In this document: piece by piece, positions 40,855 through 53,258 of the stretch | How positions within the stretch are numbered: the first letter of the stretch is position 1 | Layout of the letters: each line of letters starts with the position of its first letter | Source of the DNA: Macrocybe gigantea | Taxonomy: Eukaryota; Basidiomycota; Agaricomycetes; Agaricales; Callistosporiaceae | Reading direction: 5' to 3' | Length of the DNA: 64,000 nt | Assembly (NCBI GenBank): GCA_011319805.1 | Contig: SJRY01000272.1 | Coordinates: 310,001 to 374,000 of the forward strand | Made by a program: the position numbers and the translations under genes | The notes under the pieces: generated by a model | What the model was told of the DNA's origin: nothing | Databases searched by the model: none | What the model saw: the letters and a program-made list of their open reading frames with translations, nothing else

Positions 40855-43800
40855 ATGAAGCTCAAGGAAATACATAGGACCTCAACGTTTGCATGGTCAC
40901 CGACGACGTCTCTCCCTCTGCTGGCAACGGGAACTGTCGCCGGAGCCCTCGATGAATCATTCAGCAATGAGAGCCAACTCGAAATATGGGCGCCGAATTT
41001 CCTTGACAAGGATGAATTTGAGCTGGGCGTGGACCCTCGCACCGGCCCCAAAGGCGTGGTGAAAGATACTGCCAGGTTAATTTTTGTTTACGTCACAATA
41101 TTTCAGGGGGTCGGTACTTACGTTCGCTGCGCATCTAGGTTCAATCGCCTGGCATGGGGTGGGATTCACGACAGTCGCCCGCAGGGCGTGATCGCAGCGG
41201 GTATGGAGAATGGGGAGTTGGCTTTCTGGGATCCCGTTAAGATTCTTTCTGGAGCTGGGTATGTCATATACTTCTTTTCTGTAGACAGTTACAGTAACTA
41301 ATCCCTACAGCTCTGATTCTTTAATTCTTCGGAATTCAACCCACACGGGCCCGGTACGCGGCCTTGATTTTAATCCAATACAAACGACACTTCTTGCTTC
41401 CGGCGGTGTCAGCGGCGAGGTACTTTGTTCCAACGTATTGTTGCTCGTCTCCTTCAATATCGCGTCTCTATATAGGTCTATATCTGGGACCTCAAAGACC
41501 CGAGCAAGCCGTACACACCAACACCAGGCGCTCGTACGAACAAATTAGATGAAATCACGTCTGTAGCTTGGAATCAGCAAGTCCAATATGTCCTCGCCGG
41601 CGCCAGTAGCACTGGATACACGGTTGTTTGGGACTTGCGTGGAAAACGCGAAGTCGTTGCCCTCGCATATGGCGGAGGTGCAGGGACGCTTGCAGGTCAA
41701 GCAACTACCGGCGGTAGTTTTGCAGTTGGTGGTCGACGGGGGATGAGCGACATTGCATGGCATCCTGACAATGTGAGCGGTTTAATGTTGCCTCCCTTAC
41801 CCCTCTTATGCACCTTCTGTCAGGCAACTCGAGTTATCACCGCGTCCGAGGATGATTCGTCGCCTGTGATACTGGTTTGGGACCTTCGAAATGCGCGAGC
41901 ACCGGAGAAGGTACGCGTATTTGTGATCTTCAGCTTTTCTGTGCTTATAAGTGACCTAGATCTTGACGGGACATCAAAAAGGGGTTCTTTCACTTTCTTG
42001 GTGTAAACAGGATGCAGATCTTTTGCTATCTTGTGGTAAAGATAATCGCGCCCTGTGCTGGAACCCTCAAACTTCAGAAATCATCGGGGAGGTCAGGGTG
42101 CTACACTTAATTACCATTTCATATCGTTTCTCATGATTTCATACAGCTCCCATCTGCAGACAACTGGGCATTCCAAGTTGACTGGTGTCCACGCAATCCA
42201 GATCTTCTTGCCACTGCGTTTTTCGACGGTACGATCGGAATCCACTCGATCCAAGGTACCAATGAGAGTCAAGCTCCCGAAACTGGTTCCATGGCGGCGG
42301 AGGGTGCGGACATCTTCGATGTCCAGACGATTTCGCAATCGTCGAGAGGAGGGACATTTGCACTGAAACAACCTCCCAAATGGCTCCGCCGACCTATCAG
42401 CAGTTCTTTTGGTTTTGGCGGCAAATTAATCACCATTTCCAACCTTCCATCTGCACAAGGGAAGAATCAGAGCAGTGTCGTGCACATTCGTAAGATTGTG
42501 ACAGAGCCTGATCTCGTGGAACGCGCTACAAAACTGCAGTCTGCCGTCGATGGCGGATCGGAGTCCCTGCAAACATTTGCTGAAGCCAGGGCTAGCAAAG
42601 ATTTGGAGAAAACGAAAGCCGGATGGAGAGCTTTGCTCAGCCTTTACAAGGCTGATTCCCGTGATGAGCTTGTCACGCTGCTCGGCTTCTCCAAAACAGA
42701 GATTGCGGCTCGAGTTGCGGAAGCCGTTGAAAACTTGAAGACCTCTGCCATTGAGAACTTGTCGATGAAATCGCCACTAGAAGACGACGTCGTGTCGGAC
42801 AAGCCACATGAACCAGTCGTATCTTTCGCAGAACCCGAACGCCAAGAAACTACGTACGAGAGCGGCGAGGAGAAGACGCCGTCGGAGGTGAGCGCGAGCG
42901 TCAACTCTGATGCGACGAGCGGGATCCAAGCGGCGGATAGTGAATCACTACTACTGTCCCCAGCTTGTTCGGAGATGATGCCGATCCTGGCACGCCTCAG
43001 ATGGACGGCGGCGCGGATTTCTTCAACTCTATTGCCAAGGCAACATGCTTGTGCCGCATCCAACTACGGCATTGATCTTCCGTCGCAGCGACTATCGGAT
43101 CTGGACCATCTTCAGTCACCTCCGAGACTATGAAGAGCAATACGTTCAAGATTATCCTGCAGATGAGTCTGAGACCGACCGACTGGTGACAAAGGCTCTG
43201 GTGCTCGGAGATTTTGAGTCTGCGGTCTCGCTTTGCCTGTCCTGTGATCGTTTTGCCGACGCTATCCTTCTTGCTGTCCGTGGAGGGACGGAACTCTTGC
43301 GTCGAACTCAAAAAGCGTACTTCGAAAAGCGCACGACCCAACTTCCGTACCTCCGATTGTTCCAGTCCATCGTCACCAACGACCTGGCTGATATTGTCCA
43401 GAATGCGGATTTGCAAGAGTGGCAGGAAATTTTTGTCGTCCTGTGCACGTTTGCGAACCAAGAGGAGTTTGCTAGTTTGGCAGAGGAGCTTGGAAGGAGG
43501 CTTGAATTCCAGTACACGGTTGCTGACCAGTCCGACGACCCTGACACCAAAAGCACCGCTTCCGAATTTAGAAGAACGCTACATTGACGTATCTGGCGGC
43601 TGCGCGTCTCGAACGACTTGTCAATATCTGGGTCGATGAGCTCGCAGAGGAGGAACAACCTTGCAACTGCCGACGAGGACAAATCATCTTCTCGGTACTC
43701 AGCGCACGTACTTGCACTACAGTCCTTCGTTGAAAAGGTCACGGTGTTCCGCTCGGCGACCAAATATGAGGATTCGGATCTCAAGGACGCCAGCACGTCG

Positions 43801-45672
43801 GAGGCTGAGATCTCCGTCAAGGCATTCAAGCTGGCTAGTTTGTATGACAGGTACCTGGAGTATGCGGACCTTTTGACCACTCAAGGTCTTCTGAAAGAAG
43901 CGATCACGTTTTTGAAGCTGACGCCTAGCGCTTATAAGGGTTCAGGAGGTGTTGATTTCAGCGCTGAGCGGGAGAGGCTTCTTGTCGCTGCTGGTGCAAC
44001 CACGCCGTCACGGAGTGCTCCTGTAACTTCGGCCGCTCCTACATCTGCCAGAGCCCCTGCCACCACTGCCACCTATGGAGGCTATCCCAGCTATACCCCT
44101 GCCACCACCCAACCAGCAGCGCTTTCGCAGCCAGCCGCCCTTAGTCAACCAGCCTTCCAATCCTATGCTCCAGCTACCTCTGGAGTTGCGCCGTCGACGG
44201 TCAATACGTCGTATGTTCCCAGCCAGCCGGCTGTGGCTCAACAAACTCTCTATGCTCCTGCCGCGCCTTCATACACGGGCAATACTTACAACTCCGCGGC
44301 ATCTCTGACCCAACCCCCTCATCTGAGAACCCAAAATCAACCACAACCCACAACCATGGTGCCCCCACCTAGAGCCGCGAATGCCACGCCAGGCCAGATG
44401 GTGCCGCCTCCCAAGAAGCAGGAGAATGGCGGTTGGAACGATGCGCCGGCCGTGAGGACGTCATCTCGTGGCCCGGTTGCAGGGAACAAGCCGGCAGCGA
44501 TCACATCTCCGTTCCCCAACCAGCCAGCCATGTCGCCTTCGATGTCTCCTGGAGCACCTTACAGCCCTGGACAGGCTTCGAACTTCCCGCCTCCACCTCG
44601 GCCAGGGAGCGTTCAGGGACACGTCCCTCCACCTCCTCAAGGCCACCGCATGGGTGTCCTGCCTCCGCCGCCGGCTGGCAGCATGTATCCTCCCCCTCCA
44701 CGACCTGCATCCGAAACTAGCGGTATAGTGCCGCCTGCGAGGCTGATGTCTCCGCAAGCACCCCCTCCACCTCGTCAGCCCACTCCCAGCCAATATGCGC
44801 CTCCGCAGTCCCATGTAAGTGTGCATGGCCAGGCACAGCCGCCGTCGCAAGCGGGGCCCTATGCCCGCCCACAGCAGCAGATGGGTGGCCAGGCTCAAGC
44901 GCAAGGTGGATTCGCTCACGGTGTGTCGTTGCAACAGCAGCCCGGACCGTATGGACCATCGGCGTCGCCCCAGCCGCCGGCGCAACAACCTCAGGGACCG
45001 TACGCCCCGCCACCAGGCGCGCAAAGAGTTGGGCCTCCACCTGGCCCTCCGTCAATGGGTACCGCTCCGCCATCACAAGGCGGTCCACCACCTCGCACCG
45101 GCGCTGGCGCTGGTGCTCCCGCCGCCCCTCGCCAACCCACAGGTCCGCCTCCCCCAAAATATCGTGAGCTCTCTAGATATTCGGAGAATGTCCAGATGCT
45201 GATAACCTTTTTTTTCCCAGCCCCTGGCGACAGGAGCCATATTCCAGATTCCGTCCGCCCTGCCTATGAGATCATCTTATCGCATCTCGAAAGAATCCGA
45301 CAAACCACACCGGTTCGTTTGACTTTTTGTCCATTTCGAGTATCGTCTTGACCCTTTTGTTTCCGGAAATCAGCCGCAACAGAAACGACTTGTCGATGAC
45401 CTGGAGCGACGTATTAATCCCCTGTTTGACGCCTTGAACTGCGAAACGCTTTCGAAGCCTGTTGTTGAGCAGCTTGTTGTCCTGACGAGAGGTAAGCTGT
45501 CTATGGCTTCCGGACGTATAAGACTAATGCAATTTGGGATCTTCTAGCCATGGCCGCAAACGACCGCCCTGCTGCGCTTGCTATCCACTTGGACCTTTTG
45601 ACTCGTGGCTCACAAACAGACGACATCGCGCTCTGGATGTCAGGCATTAAGCAGTTGATTTTGCGGATGTAA
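40855..45672 (+). CDS. SEC31: SEC31, COPII outer coat subunit
   Basis: Builds the outer cage of COPII vesicles leaving the ER. Start [16 protein letters not shown] at 40855. Seven-blade WD40 propeller segments up to about 42290 (for example [46 protein letters not shown]), a helical ancestral-coatomer element about 42450-43950 ([39 protein letters not shown]), a long Pro/Gln-rich region 44000-45180 that normally binds SEC23, and a conserved C-terminal helical domain ending at 45672. About ten introns. Frame breaks cluster at 43030-43160, near 43572 and near 43665. For the one at 43572 the scrap at 52481-52553 has the extra A that restores RKNATLTY, so at least that break is either an error or a recent mutation in this copy. 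Confidence 0.92.
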
Positions 45673-45840
45673 TGTTCAAGAATTGTTTGTCTTGTTTCAC
45701 TTTCACTTTCCTGTTTGTCCCTTTCCAAGTAGATTTACACGCCCTGTTATCAATCTATCCAATTTTCCCGGCAATGGAAGCTTGGTTCCAATATTTGAAC
45801 AAAGAATTTGAGCGCCGTTCCTACTGACTGTTACAATGTC

Positions 45841-47000
45841 CTACATAGGTACAACTTGGGCGTTGGAGGCTTCGACGACAGGCACGCCAAGACCAGTCTT
45901 CTTTGGGAAGGAGCGGAAGATTCTTTTAGCGAGGTCGAGTTTCCCTTGCTCGAATTTTGCGATCATCATTGGTATCGTTCCGACGGCAATAGTGGTGTCT
46001 CCTCTCTGCAAGCCTTCGATCACTGCTTTGACAAAGTCGTCCAGAGTCATCCACGTTTCCGACAGCGCCTCTGTTGTCCCATACGCTATGCCAAAAGCGA
46101 TCCAAGTAAGCACAGCGATGGATGGAGAAAAAATGATTTAAAAAAAAGGAAACGTACGATCATGGAGTTCGGATTCGACGAGCCTGTCGTGCAGAAACGG
46201 TTTTGTCAGGGAGAGTGTGTGCATGGCGTGTGAAGCAAGTGGGGATAGGGAACGTACGGAGGTATGATTTCGAGGACGTTGACGTGAGAGCCCTCTAATT
46301 GAACGCGCAGCGAGTCGCAGAAGCTGTGCAGAGCTGCTTTTGACGCGGAATAGTTGGGGACCATTGCACCTGGGAGAATGGCCAGTCCCGATGTTACGGG
46401 GATAAAGAAGCATTCTCGGCCTTGGGCCTGACATACAGTATGTGTCATTAGGAGCTGAAGTGGGCCTATACGGTCGGGAACCTACCGAAAGTGTCGAAAA
46501 GTGAGGCATCAAGCAGGAAATCAGGGAGACGATCGACGTATAGTTGGTGTTCAATTCGCTGGTAATTCCTGCGAAATGAGGAGAATCGGAATCACCAGAA
46601 CTCGAGGGCTACGCACTGGCCACGTCAAACTCTTTTGTGAGGTCGAACTCGTGCTGAACGCCGGCGTTGAGCACAACGGCGTCAAGCTTGGTTTTCGAAA
46701 TGCGTTTTCATGACAGGCCGAGACGCAGTGAGGGACACGCGGACTGCTCACCTCGGGAAAACGCCGCAGCAAGTCTTCCGAGAACTTTTTGATCGAGAGG
46801 TGATCCGTGTCCAAGTCCATCTGGACTGTCTTCAAACCGTGCGCCTCGGAGAGCTCCTTCAGCCTATCCTCCCGACGGCCCAACGCGATCACCTCTGGGC
46901 GATGGGGCAGGTTTGCAATCGCAAGGGCCAGAGCACGGCCTATCCCCGCAGTCGCGCCAGTGACAAGAACGCACTTAGCTTCGCCGATGGTAGCTGGCAT
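45841..47000 (-). CDS. Short-chain dehydrogenase/reductase, DltE-like (intact copy)
   Basis: NAD(P)-dependent classical SDR. ATG at 47000; the dinucleotide-binding TGATAGIGRAL is at residues 14-24, then a downstream exon with VVLNAGVQHEF (NAG motif), ELNTNYTSIVSLI, and VPNYSASKAALHSF, which carries the catalytic YxxxK. After NVLEIIPP a further exon gives LVESELHD and the last exon (LTWIAFGIAYGTTEALSETW to NAQVVPM) ends at 45841. The TGxxxGIG motif, NAG and YSASK are all present, so the enzyme should be active; substrate unknown. It converges with SEC31 (about 170 bp between stops). A decayed second copy is at 52561-53258. Confidence 0.85.
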
Positions 47001-47513
47001 TTTTCTCTCAAGCACGGCGATCAGAGATAGACGCCTCTTTTTATGTAGTCCGGAGTGAAGGCTGCAAAGATAGGGATCGTTGGAATTCTCACAGGTGGAG
47101 ACATTACGCCGCCTTCCCAGGCCTGCCATTCGCCCAACATCGAATATTCCGTTTCACGGGATACCTAGAAACCCCCGTGCTCCAGATGAAGAGAAAAGTA
47201 ACCCGCCGTGTGAACAGGTACTAAGAGGACAGTAACGTCTTGACCTCCGCATCGTCTTGCGTGACGTTGCCGTTTCCGACAATGTTATCCAGTAGGCACG
47301 GTTAGCTCCAAGTTTGCTATGGTGACCATTCATTGAGCCAAGAGTACGTGCCGATAACCATGAACGCTAGGTGGTGTAGAAGCTCGCGAAAGTCAGTCAA
47401 GGAAATTGATGCAGTCGCGGAGTCGGCATTTAAATTTCCAAGTGAACAAGTGCGTGCAACGTCTTATGAACAGCATATCAATCAGCCATTCTCTGTAAAA
47501 GCTCAAAAACTCA

Positions 47514-47799
47514 ACAAAGACATCGCAACCGACACTCGCTCTTCCAATTGTCTCATGTCGGGTCCCATTTCTCGATATGGAATCCCCAACTCCTTCAGGA
47601 TCGCTCGGAATAATTGGAGAGTTCACGAGCGCGTCTCCTCGTCTTTTCGCTTCTTCGCCATTGGGTGCTGTCAGCATTGCGCACACGATTGGATCTATCG
47701 CAGAGGAGGATGGCGCTGTCCTTCCTCTCCAGCTCACGCTGTATGTGGGCCTCCATAATATCGGTTTGCATGTCGAGCCGTCCGACGTCCTTGCGTGTG
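47514..47799 (-). pseudogene. Remnant of AAA (NadR/Ttd14-like) ATPase gene
   Basis: Clear second copy of part of the gene at 53586-54225: TRKDVGRLDMQTDIMEAH, RELERKDSAILLCDRSAID and the GEEAKRRGDALVNSP region are all readable. Compared with the intact copy it lacks the 5' part including the P-loop, and has an internal deletion of about 110 bp between VNSP and the sequence encoding ILKELGIPYR. It breaks off at about 47799 directly against RdRP-derived sequence. Confidence 0.85.
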
Positions 47800-47804
47800 T
47801 ACCA

Positions 47805-48266
47805 GGAGGGGGAAGTCCAGATCCGCATCGTGACAGGTCGTCAAGGTATCCACGGGGATGTTCTGGTCGTTCAAAACCCTTGCTTACATCCAGGTTCGTG
47901 CATGTAAGAGTTTGAAGCTGCGAGCCGTCTACAATGACAAGCTCGTCCACCTCGTCGACTGCATCGTCTTCGCTTCTGTAGCTAGACTCGGCCATCATGC
48001 GGCACCCTCCATGAGCAGTGCCGGAGCTCTTGACGGTACGCTGTTTTGAACAAACCTTTGAGTATCCTGTACAACCATCACCATACAAAGGCGACGAGTA
48101 CTATGTCCGTTGGGATCCCGACCTGGTTCCAAGCAAAGTCATGCAGGCGAGTGCCTTTTCTCTTCTACGCGCTATTTAATAACCTGATCACGTTCATTTC
48201 CAGTCTTATGATTACCCGCCGAACCTTGAGCGCGTCAACAGGAAGACCAAACGTTCGGACCTCGCT
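47805..48266 (+). pseudogene. Remnant of the RdRP gene with an altered catalytic motif
   Basis: Matches the region 55690-56200 of the RdRP gene: EVQIRIVTGRQ, HGDVLVVQNPCLHPG, KLVHLVDCIVFASVAR and DEYYVRWDPDLVPSKVMQ, plus two of its introns at the same positions. The 5' half and everything after SDLAA are gone. The intron after HPG has lost much of its length and its acceptor. The catalytic GGDLDGDEY of the intact copy reads AGALDGDEY here, so the first catalytic Asp is replaced by Ala. Not functional. Confidence 0.88.
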
Positions 48267-48323
48267 GCCGGCATAGTGATAGTTGGCAAGGCCAATCTCG
48301 GATGTCTTGTGTGTTCCAGCCAT
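48267..48323 (-). pseudogene. 5' scrap of an HNH nuclease paralogue
   Basis: From the ATG at 48323 it reads MAGTHKTSEIGLANYHYAGS, resembling the N-terminus of the HNH gene at 50158 (MSGTHKKQSSAISVATYEYD). The sequence just upstream also resembles the HNH upstream region (gatgagtgtc). It is fused directly to the end of the RdRP remnant, which marks a rearrangement junction at about 48267. Confidence 0.55.
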
Positions 48324-48675
48324 AGTCCAGGAGGTACGCTGCAGGATGAGTGTCTCCTCGCCCTTCATTCCAACGTGTTTTACAGTCACAGTCACAAGGG
48401 AGTATGCATTATGGGCCAGTGAACGCGCGGCTTAAACAAATGTGACTAGACTGAAACTGTTGTACAAGACTTCCTAGCATATATCCCTATTCACTATGGC
48501 ACACTCTACATCCCACGATGCCATGAGGGAGATTCGTCATTCATGTCTTCATAGACCACCAAGTTGAACCATATCGTTTGATTGCAAAAACAAAAGATGT
48601 TAAACACATTACAAGTAAAGTCACGACATTTCTGCATGATATGTCCTGCCGAGGCAATGACATGGCCATGGATCA
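48324..48675. other. Short intergenic stretch, no gene recognised
   Basis: About 350 bp between the junction scrap and the 3' end of the first HNH gene. AT-rich, no coding signal. Confidence 0.5.
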
Positions 48676-50158
48676 TTAATGAGTGTTTGCCTCAATCATC
48701 GCGCTCTCCAATGCACTCGCGATTGCCTCAGCATCGCTCAAGCGCTCAAATTCTTCCCAGGATTTGATGGGAGGAGCATTATTGCTACGATTGTTCTTGC
48801 AAAGTTTTAGGAACTTGGTGGCCCCACTCATGTTCACGACACCTGCTACGCTTGCATGGAGCCTGATCCAGCGTGGGTCGGGAAGAGGAACAGAGGGCTC
48901 TGGTTCCTTCCTTTTTTTTCCGGTGCTAGGACCCTCGTTGTCGCAGTTCGGGGAAAATTCGCTACTGTGATCCTCAAATTCCACAAATTTGGATGTACCT
49001 GCGCGTTTCAGATGTCTTATGCCGTGCGCGGGATCATAAACTCTGATCTTGTATCTATTTGGTGTCTAGATATCAAGTTAAAGGATTTACTTTTTCAATA
49101 AGTTAACACTGCGCACCTCGGTCTCTTCTAGACACCAGAGAAATTCATCGAATCCATCATGTGCATTGTGCTCCAGTAGAAATCCATTGGATGGATCGTC
49201 AACCACCCTATTGAGTTCCTTGAGTATCGATTCCGGCAATGCAGCAAAGTGGCGAAGAATGTCAAAAGTCGTCATTGCCGATTTATACTGCCATGATGAG
49301 GTTGTTAAGCGATACTACGTAGAAGAATCCATGACACTTACAGCATCTTCATTGCGATTTTCATCAAAGTTGACCACTGCTCGACGTAGAATATGGCAGG
49401 CCTCCAAATTCACAGCTTTGATACTTTCACGTTTTGGATGCATTCTATCGATGATCCCCGTCGCAATACACTCATAGCCATCACGAAGCAAAAGCTACAA
49501 CAAGCAAGAAGCTCAATCTGTAAGCTGCAGCAGATTCACGAGGTATACCCACATCCTCTCTGAAGGTCGACTTCCTGGATTTCACGCCGCTTTTCAGCAG
49601 ATCAGTCGTTTCTTGACGAGAAGGCGTAGCGATTGGGGTAGGAGTTTGGTTTTGTTGTGCTGAATGGGAAAAATAGACTGTCGTCATGAAAAGTTATGTC
49701 AGAAATGAATGAGAACTATAATAGATGAGCTTACAAGGAAAGAGAAAATGAGTGAACCAAGTCTTCCCCAGTTGACGAAGCATGTACAAAGTCGATGGAC
49801 TATTGCGTCTGTCATCCACTTTGTCCTCGGGCTTTGGTTCGACGACACAAGCGCATATTGCAGCAGCCACGTAGCGCTTCGCAGATTCGCCGCCACAGGC
49901 CTCTGCATGATAAAGCATTGCATCGAGTATCTTGTGAAGGGACATCTCGATATCTTTGCGGGTCTTGCCCAAGGTCTTCTTGAATCGATTCAACTCGTCA
50001 TTGGCTGCGAGGTTGCCAATGAGAACATTGGCGGTATCAATCAACTTCCCCAGGTTTTCGCCCATAAACTGGTCCATCCTGTCTTTGTAGAATTTTGAAT
50101 CATACTCGTAGGTGGCAACACTAATGGCGGATGATTGCTTCTTGTGTGTTCCAGACAT
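48676..50158 (-). CDS. HNH nuclease-domain protein (paralogue 1)
   Basis: Member of an expanded agaricomycete family with an HNH_2-type domain. ATG at 50158 (MSGTHKKQSS); an N-terminal helical region (MDQFMGENLGKLIDTANVLI, then EACGGESAKRYVAAAICACV) of unknown role. After introns comes the nuclease domain: LLLRDGYECIATG, EACHILRRAVVNF (first His), DDPSNGFLLEHNAHDGFDEF (Asn and second His of the H-N-H set). A C-terminal part with VPLPDPRWIRLHASVAGVV ends at 48676. All exons read through without obvious damage. The natural substrate of this family is unknown; a second copy with the same plan is at 60414. Confidence 0.8.
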
Positions 50159-51361
50159 TTTGCGTGAGTGGAGATGAGTGTCCTCTCCCCATCGTTATGA
50201 GGTCCTTAAATACTCACAAAAAAGCGCTCAGCGTCGTCAGCGAGCGCGAGTTCCTCTGCGTTTTCCGAAGAGTTTGCCATGACGCGTCACCCCAATGCTG
50301 TATCGGACTGTGAAACTTTTCGACATACATGCTCACATTAGCCACGAGGCATGCAGGACGTGATGTAGAACAGACATACGGAGATGTGGAAGAGGAATCT
50401 GGGACGCGATGCGGAACCCGGCGAGGCGACCGATCAATGTGTACGGCACGCGGACAGCAGTTGTTCGCCGTCAGGAGCCAACGTTTAATCAAAATTGGGT
50501 ATTGTGAATCGTTATGATTCACTTTGCGTGGTAAGATGGAAAACGAGGCAGAGACTTGATGCTTGAAGTGGCAGAGAAGAAGCAGCTTTCTTGCCCAGAT
50601 GCAGTTACACAACGGTGATCCTGAGAGTGCGAGACTCCCTCTTCAACATATATGGACAATTAGCCATGACGCGTGTGGAAAACGAGGCAGACGTACTTGG
50701 GGCGATGCAGAAAAGAAGGTTTGAGAAAGAGACCAACAACGTTATGTTTGATGTGGCGCAGATATCTGGTCTAACACACGTGTTCCCCAAGAGTGGGTCA
50801 ACAATGCGAGTCGAGCAGACATGAGCACGGAAATTCCCTTAGCTTCAGAGAAACATTCGAGAATTGGTATTTTACCACAAATACAGCCCAGCGATAGACC
50901 TTCACCACACTTCCCGCTCACAACAATTCATCTGGCGGGTAACCTGTGATAAAACCAACTAGACAGACGATGTAAATGGCGCGGGTATGGGATGCGTGGT
51001 ATGCTAGCTATGGCCCCCCGACAAATACTTGAATAGGTATAAACGTGCAGCTCTAGTATATCACCTGGGGTATGCATAATGCCATACTCCCTCGTACGGC
51101 CCAGGATTCCCAGCCTGGATACCTTGGTTCGTCTTCAACATCTCCAATGTCCTAAACGGTCTCGACGACGGAACATTGCACTAGAAAGAGAATAATAACA
51201 CACATCTCGGTTCATAGCAAGGATTCTTTTGCCCAAAAGCATTAAATTTCTGCGTTTCGCACTGGGACAGCATCTGCAGCTTCCTGTAGCTTATGCAATA
51301 GGTCCCGCCATCCGGCTTCACGTACACCCATGCTGTGTCTATCAGACTACTCATGCATTCC
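50159..51361. other. Gene-poor stretch downstream of the HNH1 promoter
   Basis: About 1.2 kb. A short phrase (ggaaaacgaggcaga) recurs at about 50536 and 50677. No coding signal recognised. Confidence 0.45.
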
Positions 51362-51676
51362 TTACCGCACAGGGAGATTTGGAAACGGCGTCAGGAGCCC
51401 GATGAACGGATCATCACCCTTCACTGGTGGAAGCAGACGTCGGGGACATGGCGGTCCTGGACGTGAATGCTGAGCTCCGGTTCTCCCTCTCGAGTTTCGT
51501 ATCGGGATGGGCTGCCATGCAACAGGCGGCCTGGAGTTGCTATCGGTAGAACTTTGCTCCAGCGAAAGTGCTTGTTGCGCGCTGTCAAACTGTGGACGCC
51601 ACAGCGGAGGGGAGGCGCGAACGACGGATAGAGAGCCTTTGATGGCGACGAGCGCTAGAAAGTAAAACAGGCGCAT
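51362..51676 (-). CDS. Possible small secreted protein, 104 codons
   Basis: ATG at 51676. The N-terminus MRLFYFLALVAIKGSLSVVR is signal-peptide-like (Arg, then a hydrophobic stretch ending in small residues). The mature part is Pro/Arg/Ser-rich with no Cys pattern and no domain. Could be a small secreted protein or a chance frame; the 5' sequence up to 52097 remains open in other frames without clear meaning. Confidence 0.3.
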   Translation of the reverse strand: MRLFYFLALVAIKGSLSVVRASPPLWRPQFDSAQQALSLEQSSTDSNSRPPVAWQPIPIRNSRGRTGAQHSRPGPPCPRRLLPPVKGDDPFIGLLTPFPNLPVR

Positions 51677-52480
51677 GGAGAAAAAAAATGCTGGAAAGCG
51701 AAACAACGAACCTGCCTTGAGAAACCGGCTTTGCTCAAGAGATGCACCTTTAATGGCAGGTCGTTGTACATGACCAGAGACGTTGAGCGAATCGAAGCAG
51801 GAAACGGCATGAATGGCGTCTGGTGCGGAATTTTGGTACTTCACGAGGTGTCGTGCTCATGAAATGCTGAATAAGGATGAAACAAGAGCTTGTATGTACC
51901 GCAACGGTCATATGGAAAGTCGAACGTCGCAAACTCGGTGACAGGATGTGAATTCCAGCAGATTTCGCATTTGGCGTTGATCGAGAACGCGGACTCGAGG
52001 ACGCCAGAAATGTGGAGCAAGTTTCGAAACACGGTACTCGGTTGTCGAGAACCTTGCATGCCTCTGATGGTATTCCTGCCTTCATCTGTCCATGCATCTA
52101 ACGTGCCGATGCGACTGCAATCAATCGACTCGGACTCACACCTTATCGCAATCGCGATTCGACCTAATCATGTTTCGCACCCACACTTGCGACTGCCAAG
52201 GTTAACGCCCTCGTAGGCACCCTATCGGTCACTCGGGCTGATTTTGGGGTTCTGGAGGCACCAAGTTAGCATTCAGCACAACGAAATGGCAGGGTGAGTT
52301 CAAGCTCTGAAGAACGCACATGCCGTGGTCGTCATGAACTAGAGGGGAGAAATTCCAGCATTAGTTCAATGACTTGTAGCACCAATTCGCTCCAGTAAAA
52401 GAAGAAAGCGAAGAATGAAACGAAGGAGAGGGATACTATAAAACAAAGCAATAACAGAGCGGAGAAGAAAGAAAACACGG

Positions 52481-52553
52481 CTTCCGAATTTAGAAAGAAC
52501 GCCACATTGACGTACCTCGTGGCTGCGCGTCTCGAACGACTTGTCAATATCTG
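52481..52553 (+). pseudogene. 73-nt scrap of a SEC31 exon
   Basis: Nearly the same as 43559-43630 in SEC31, with a handful of substitutions and one additional A (agaaagaac against agaagaac). It reads [20 protein letters not shown] in frame and stops at once. It marks the left end of the second copy of the duplicated segment and is followed within a few bases by SDR-derived sequence. Confidence 0.85.
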
Positions 52554-52560
52554 ACCTGAG

Positions 52561-53258
52561 CATGGCGATGGAGAAGAAAACAAGGCAAACGTACGATCAT
52601 GGAGTTCGGATTCGACGAGCCTGTTGTGCAGAAACGGTTTGTCAGGGAGAGAGTGCGCATGGCGTGTGAGGCAAGTGGGGATAGGGAACGTACGGAGGTA
52701 TGATTTCGAGGACGTTGAGTGCCGAGGTTATGGGGATAAAGAAGCACTCTCGACCTTGGGCCTGACATGCGGGTCACCAGGAACTGTAGTCGGCCTATAC
52801 GATCGGGATGGCTTACCGAAAGTTTGGAGAAGTGTGGCATCAAGTAGGAAATCAGGGAGACGGTCGACGTATAGTTGGTGTTCAATTTGCTGGTGATCTC
52901 TGCGAATCGGGGGTCAATCGAATTTTCGGTCGGGATATCGCTAGAGCTCGAGGGCTTGCTTTGAGATATGTCGACAAGACGCAGTGTGTGGTAAGCGCAG
53001 ATAGCTCACCTCGGGGAAACGCCGCAGCGGGTCTTCCGAGAACGTCTTGGTCGAGAGGTGATCCGTGTCCAAGTCCATTTGGACCGTCTTCAGACCGTGC
53101 GCCTCGGAGAGCTCCTTCAGCCTCTCCTGCAGACGGCCCAACGCGATCACCTCTGGGCGATGGGGCAGGTTTGCGATGGCGAGGGTCAGGGCACGGCCTA
53201 CGCCCGCGGTCGCGCCGGTAACGAGAACACGTTTGGCTTGGTTGATGGTAGCTGGCAT
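52561..53258 (-). pseudogene. Decayed second copy of the SDR gene (active-site exons lost)
   Basis: Starts like the intact SDR: ATG at 53258, TGATAGVGRALTLAIANLPH, GLKTVQMDLDTDHLSTK. Relative to the intact copy, the exon carrying VVLNAGVQHEF is missing and the exon carrying YSASK is cut out (sequence jumps from the region encoding FFIP to that encoding NVLEIIPP). The last exon is also absent, replaced by the SEC31 scrap. Without NAG and YxxxK it cannot encode an active SDR. Confidence 0.85.

Noticed and set aside
45841..47000. The two SDR copies as a normal two-gene family
   Set aside because: The right copy lacks both the NAG and YxxxK exons and the last exon, so only the left copy can be a working gene.
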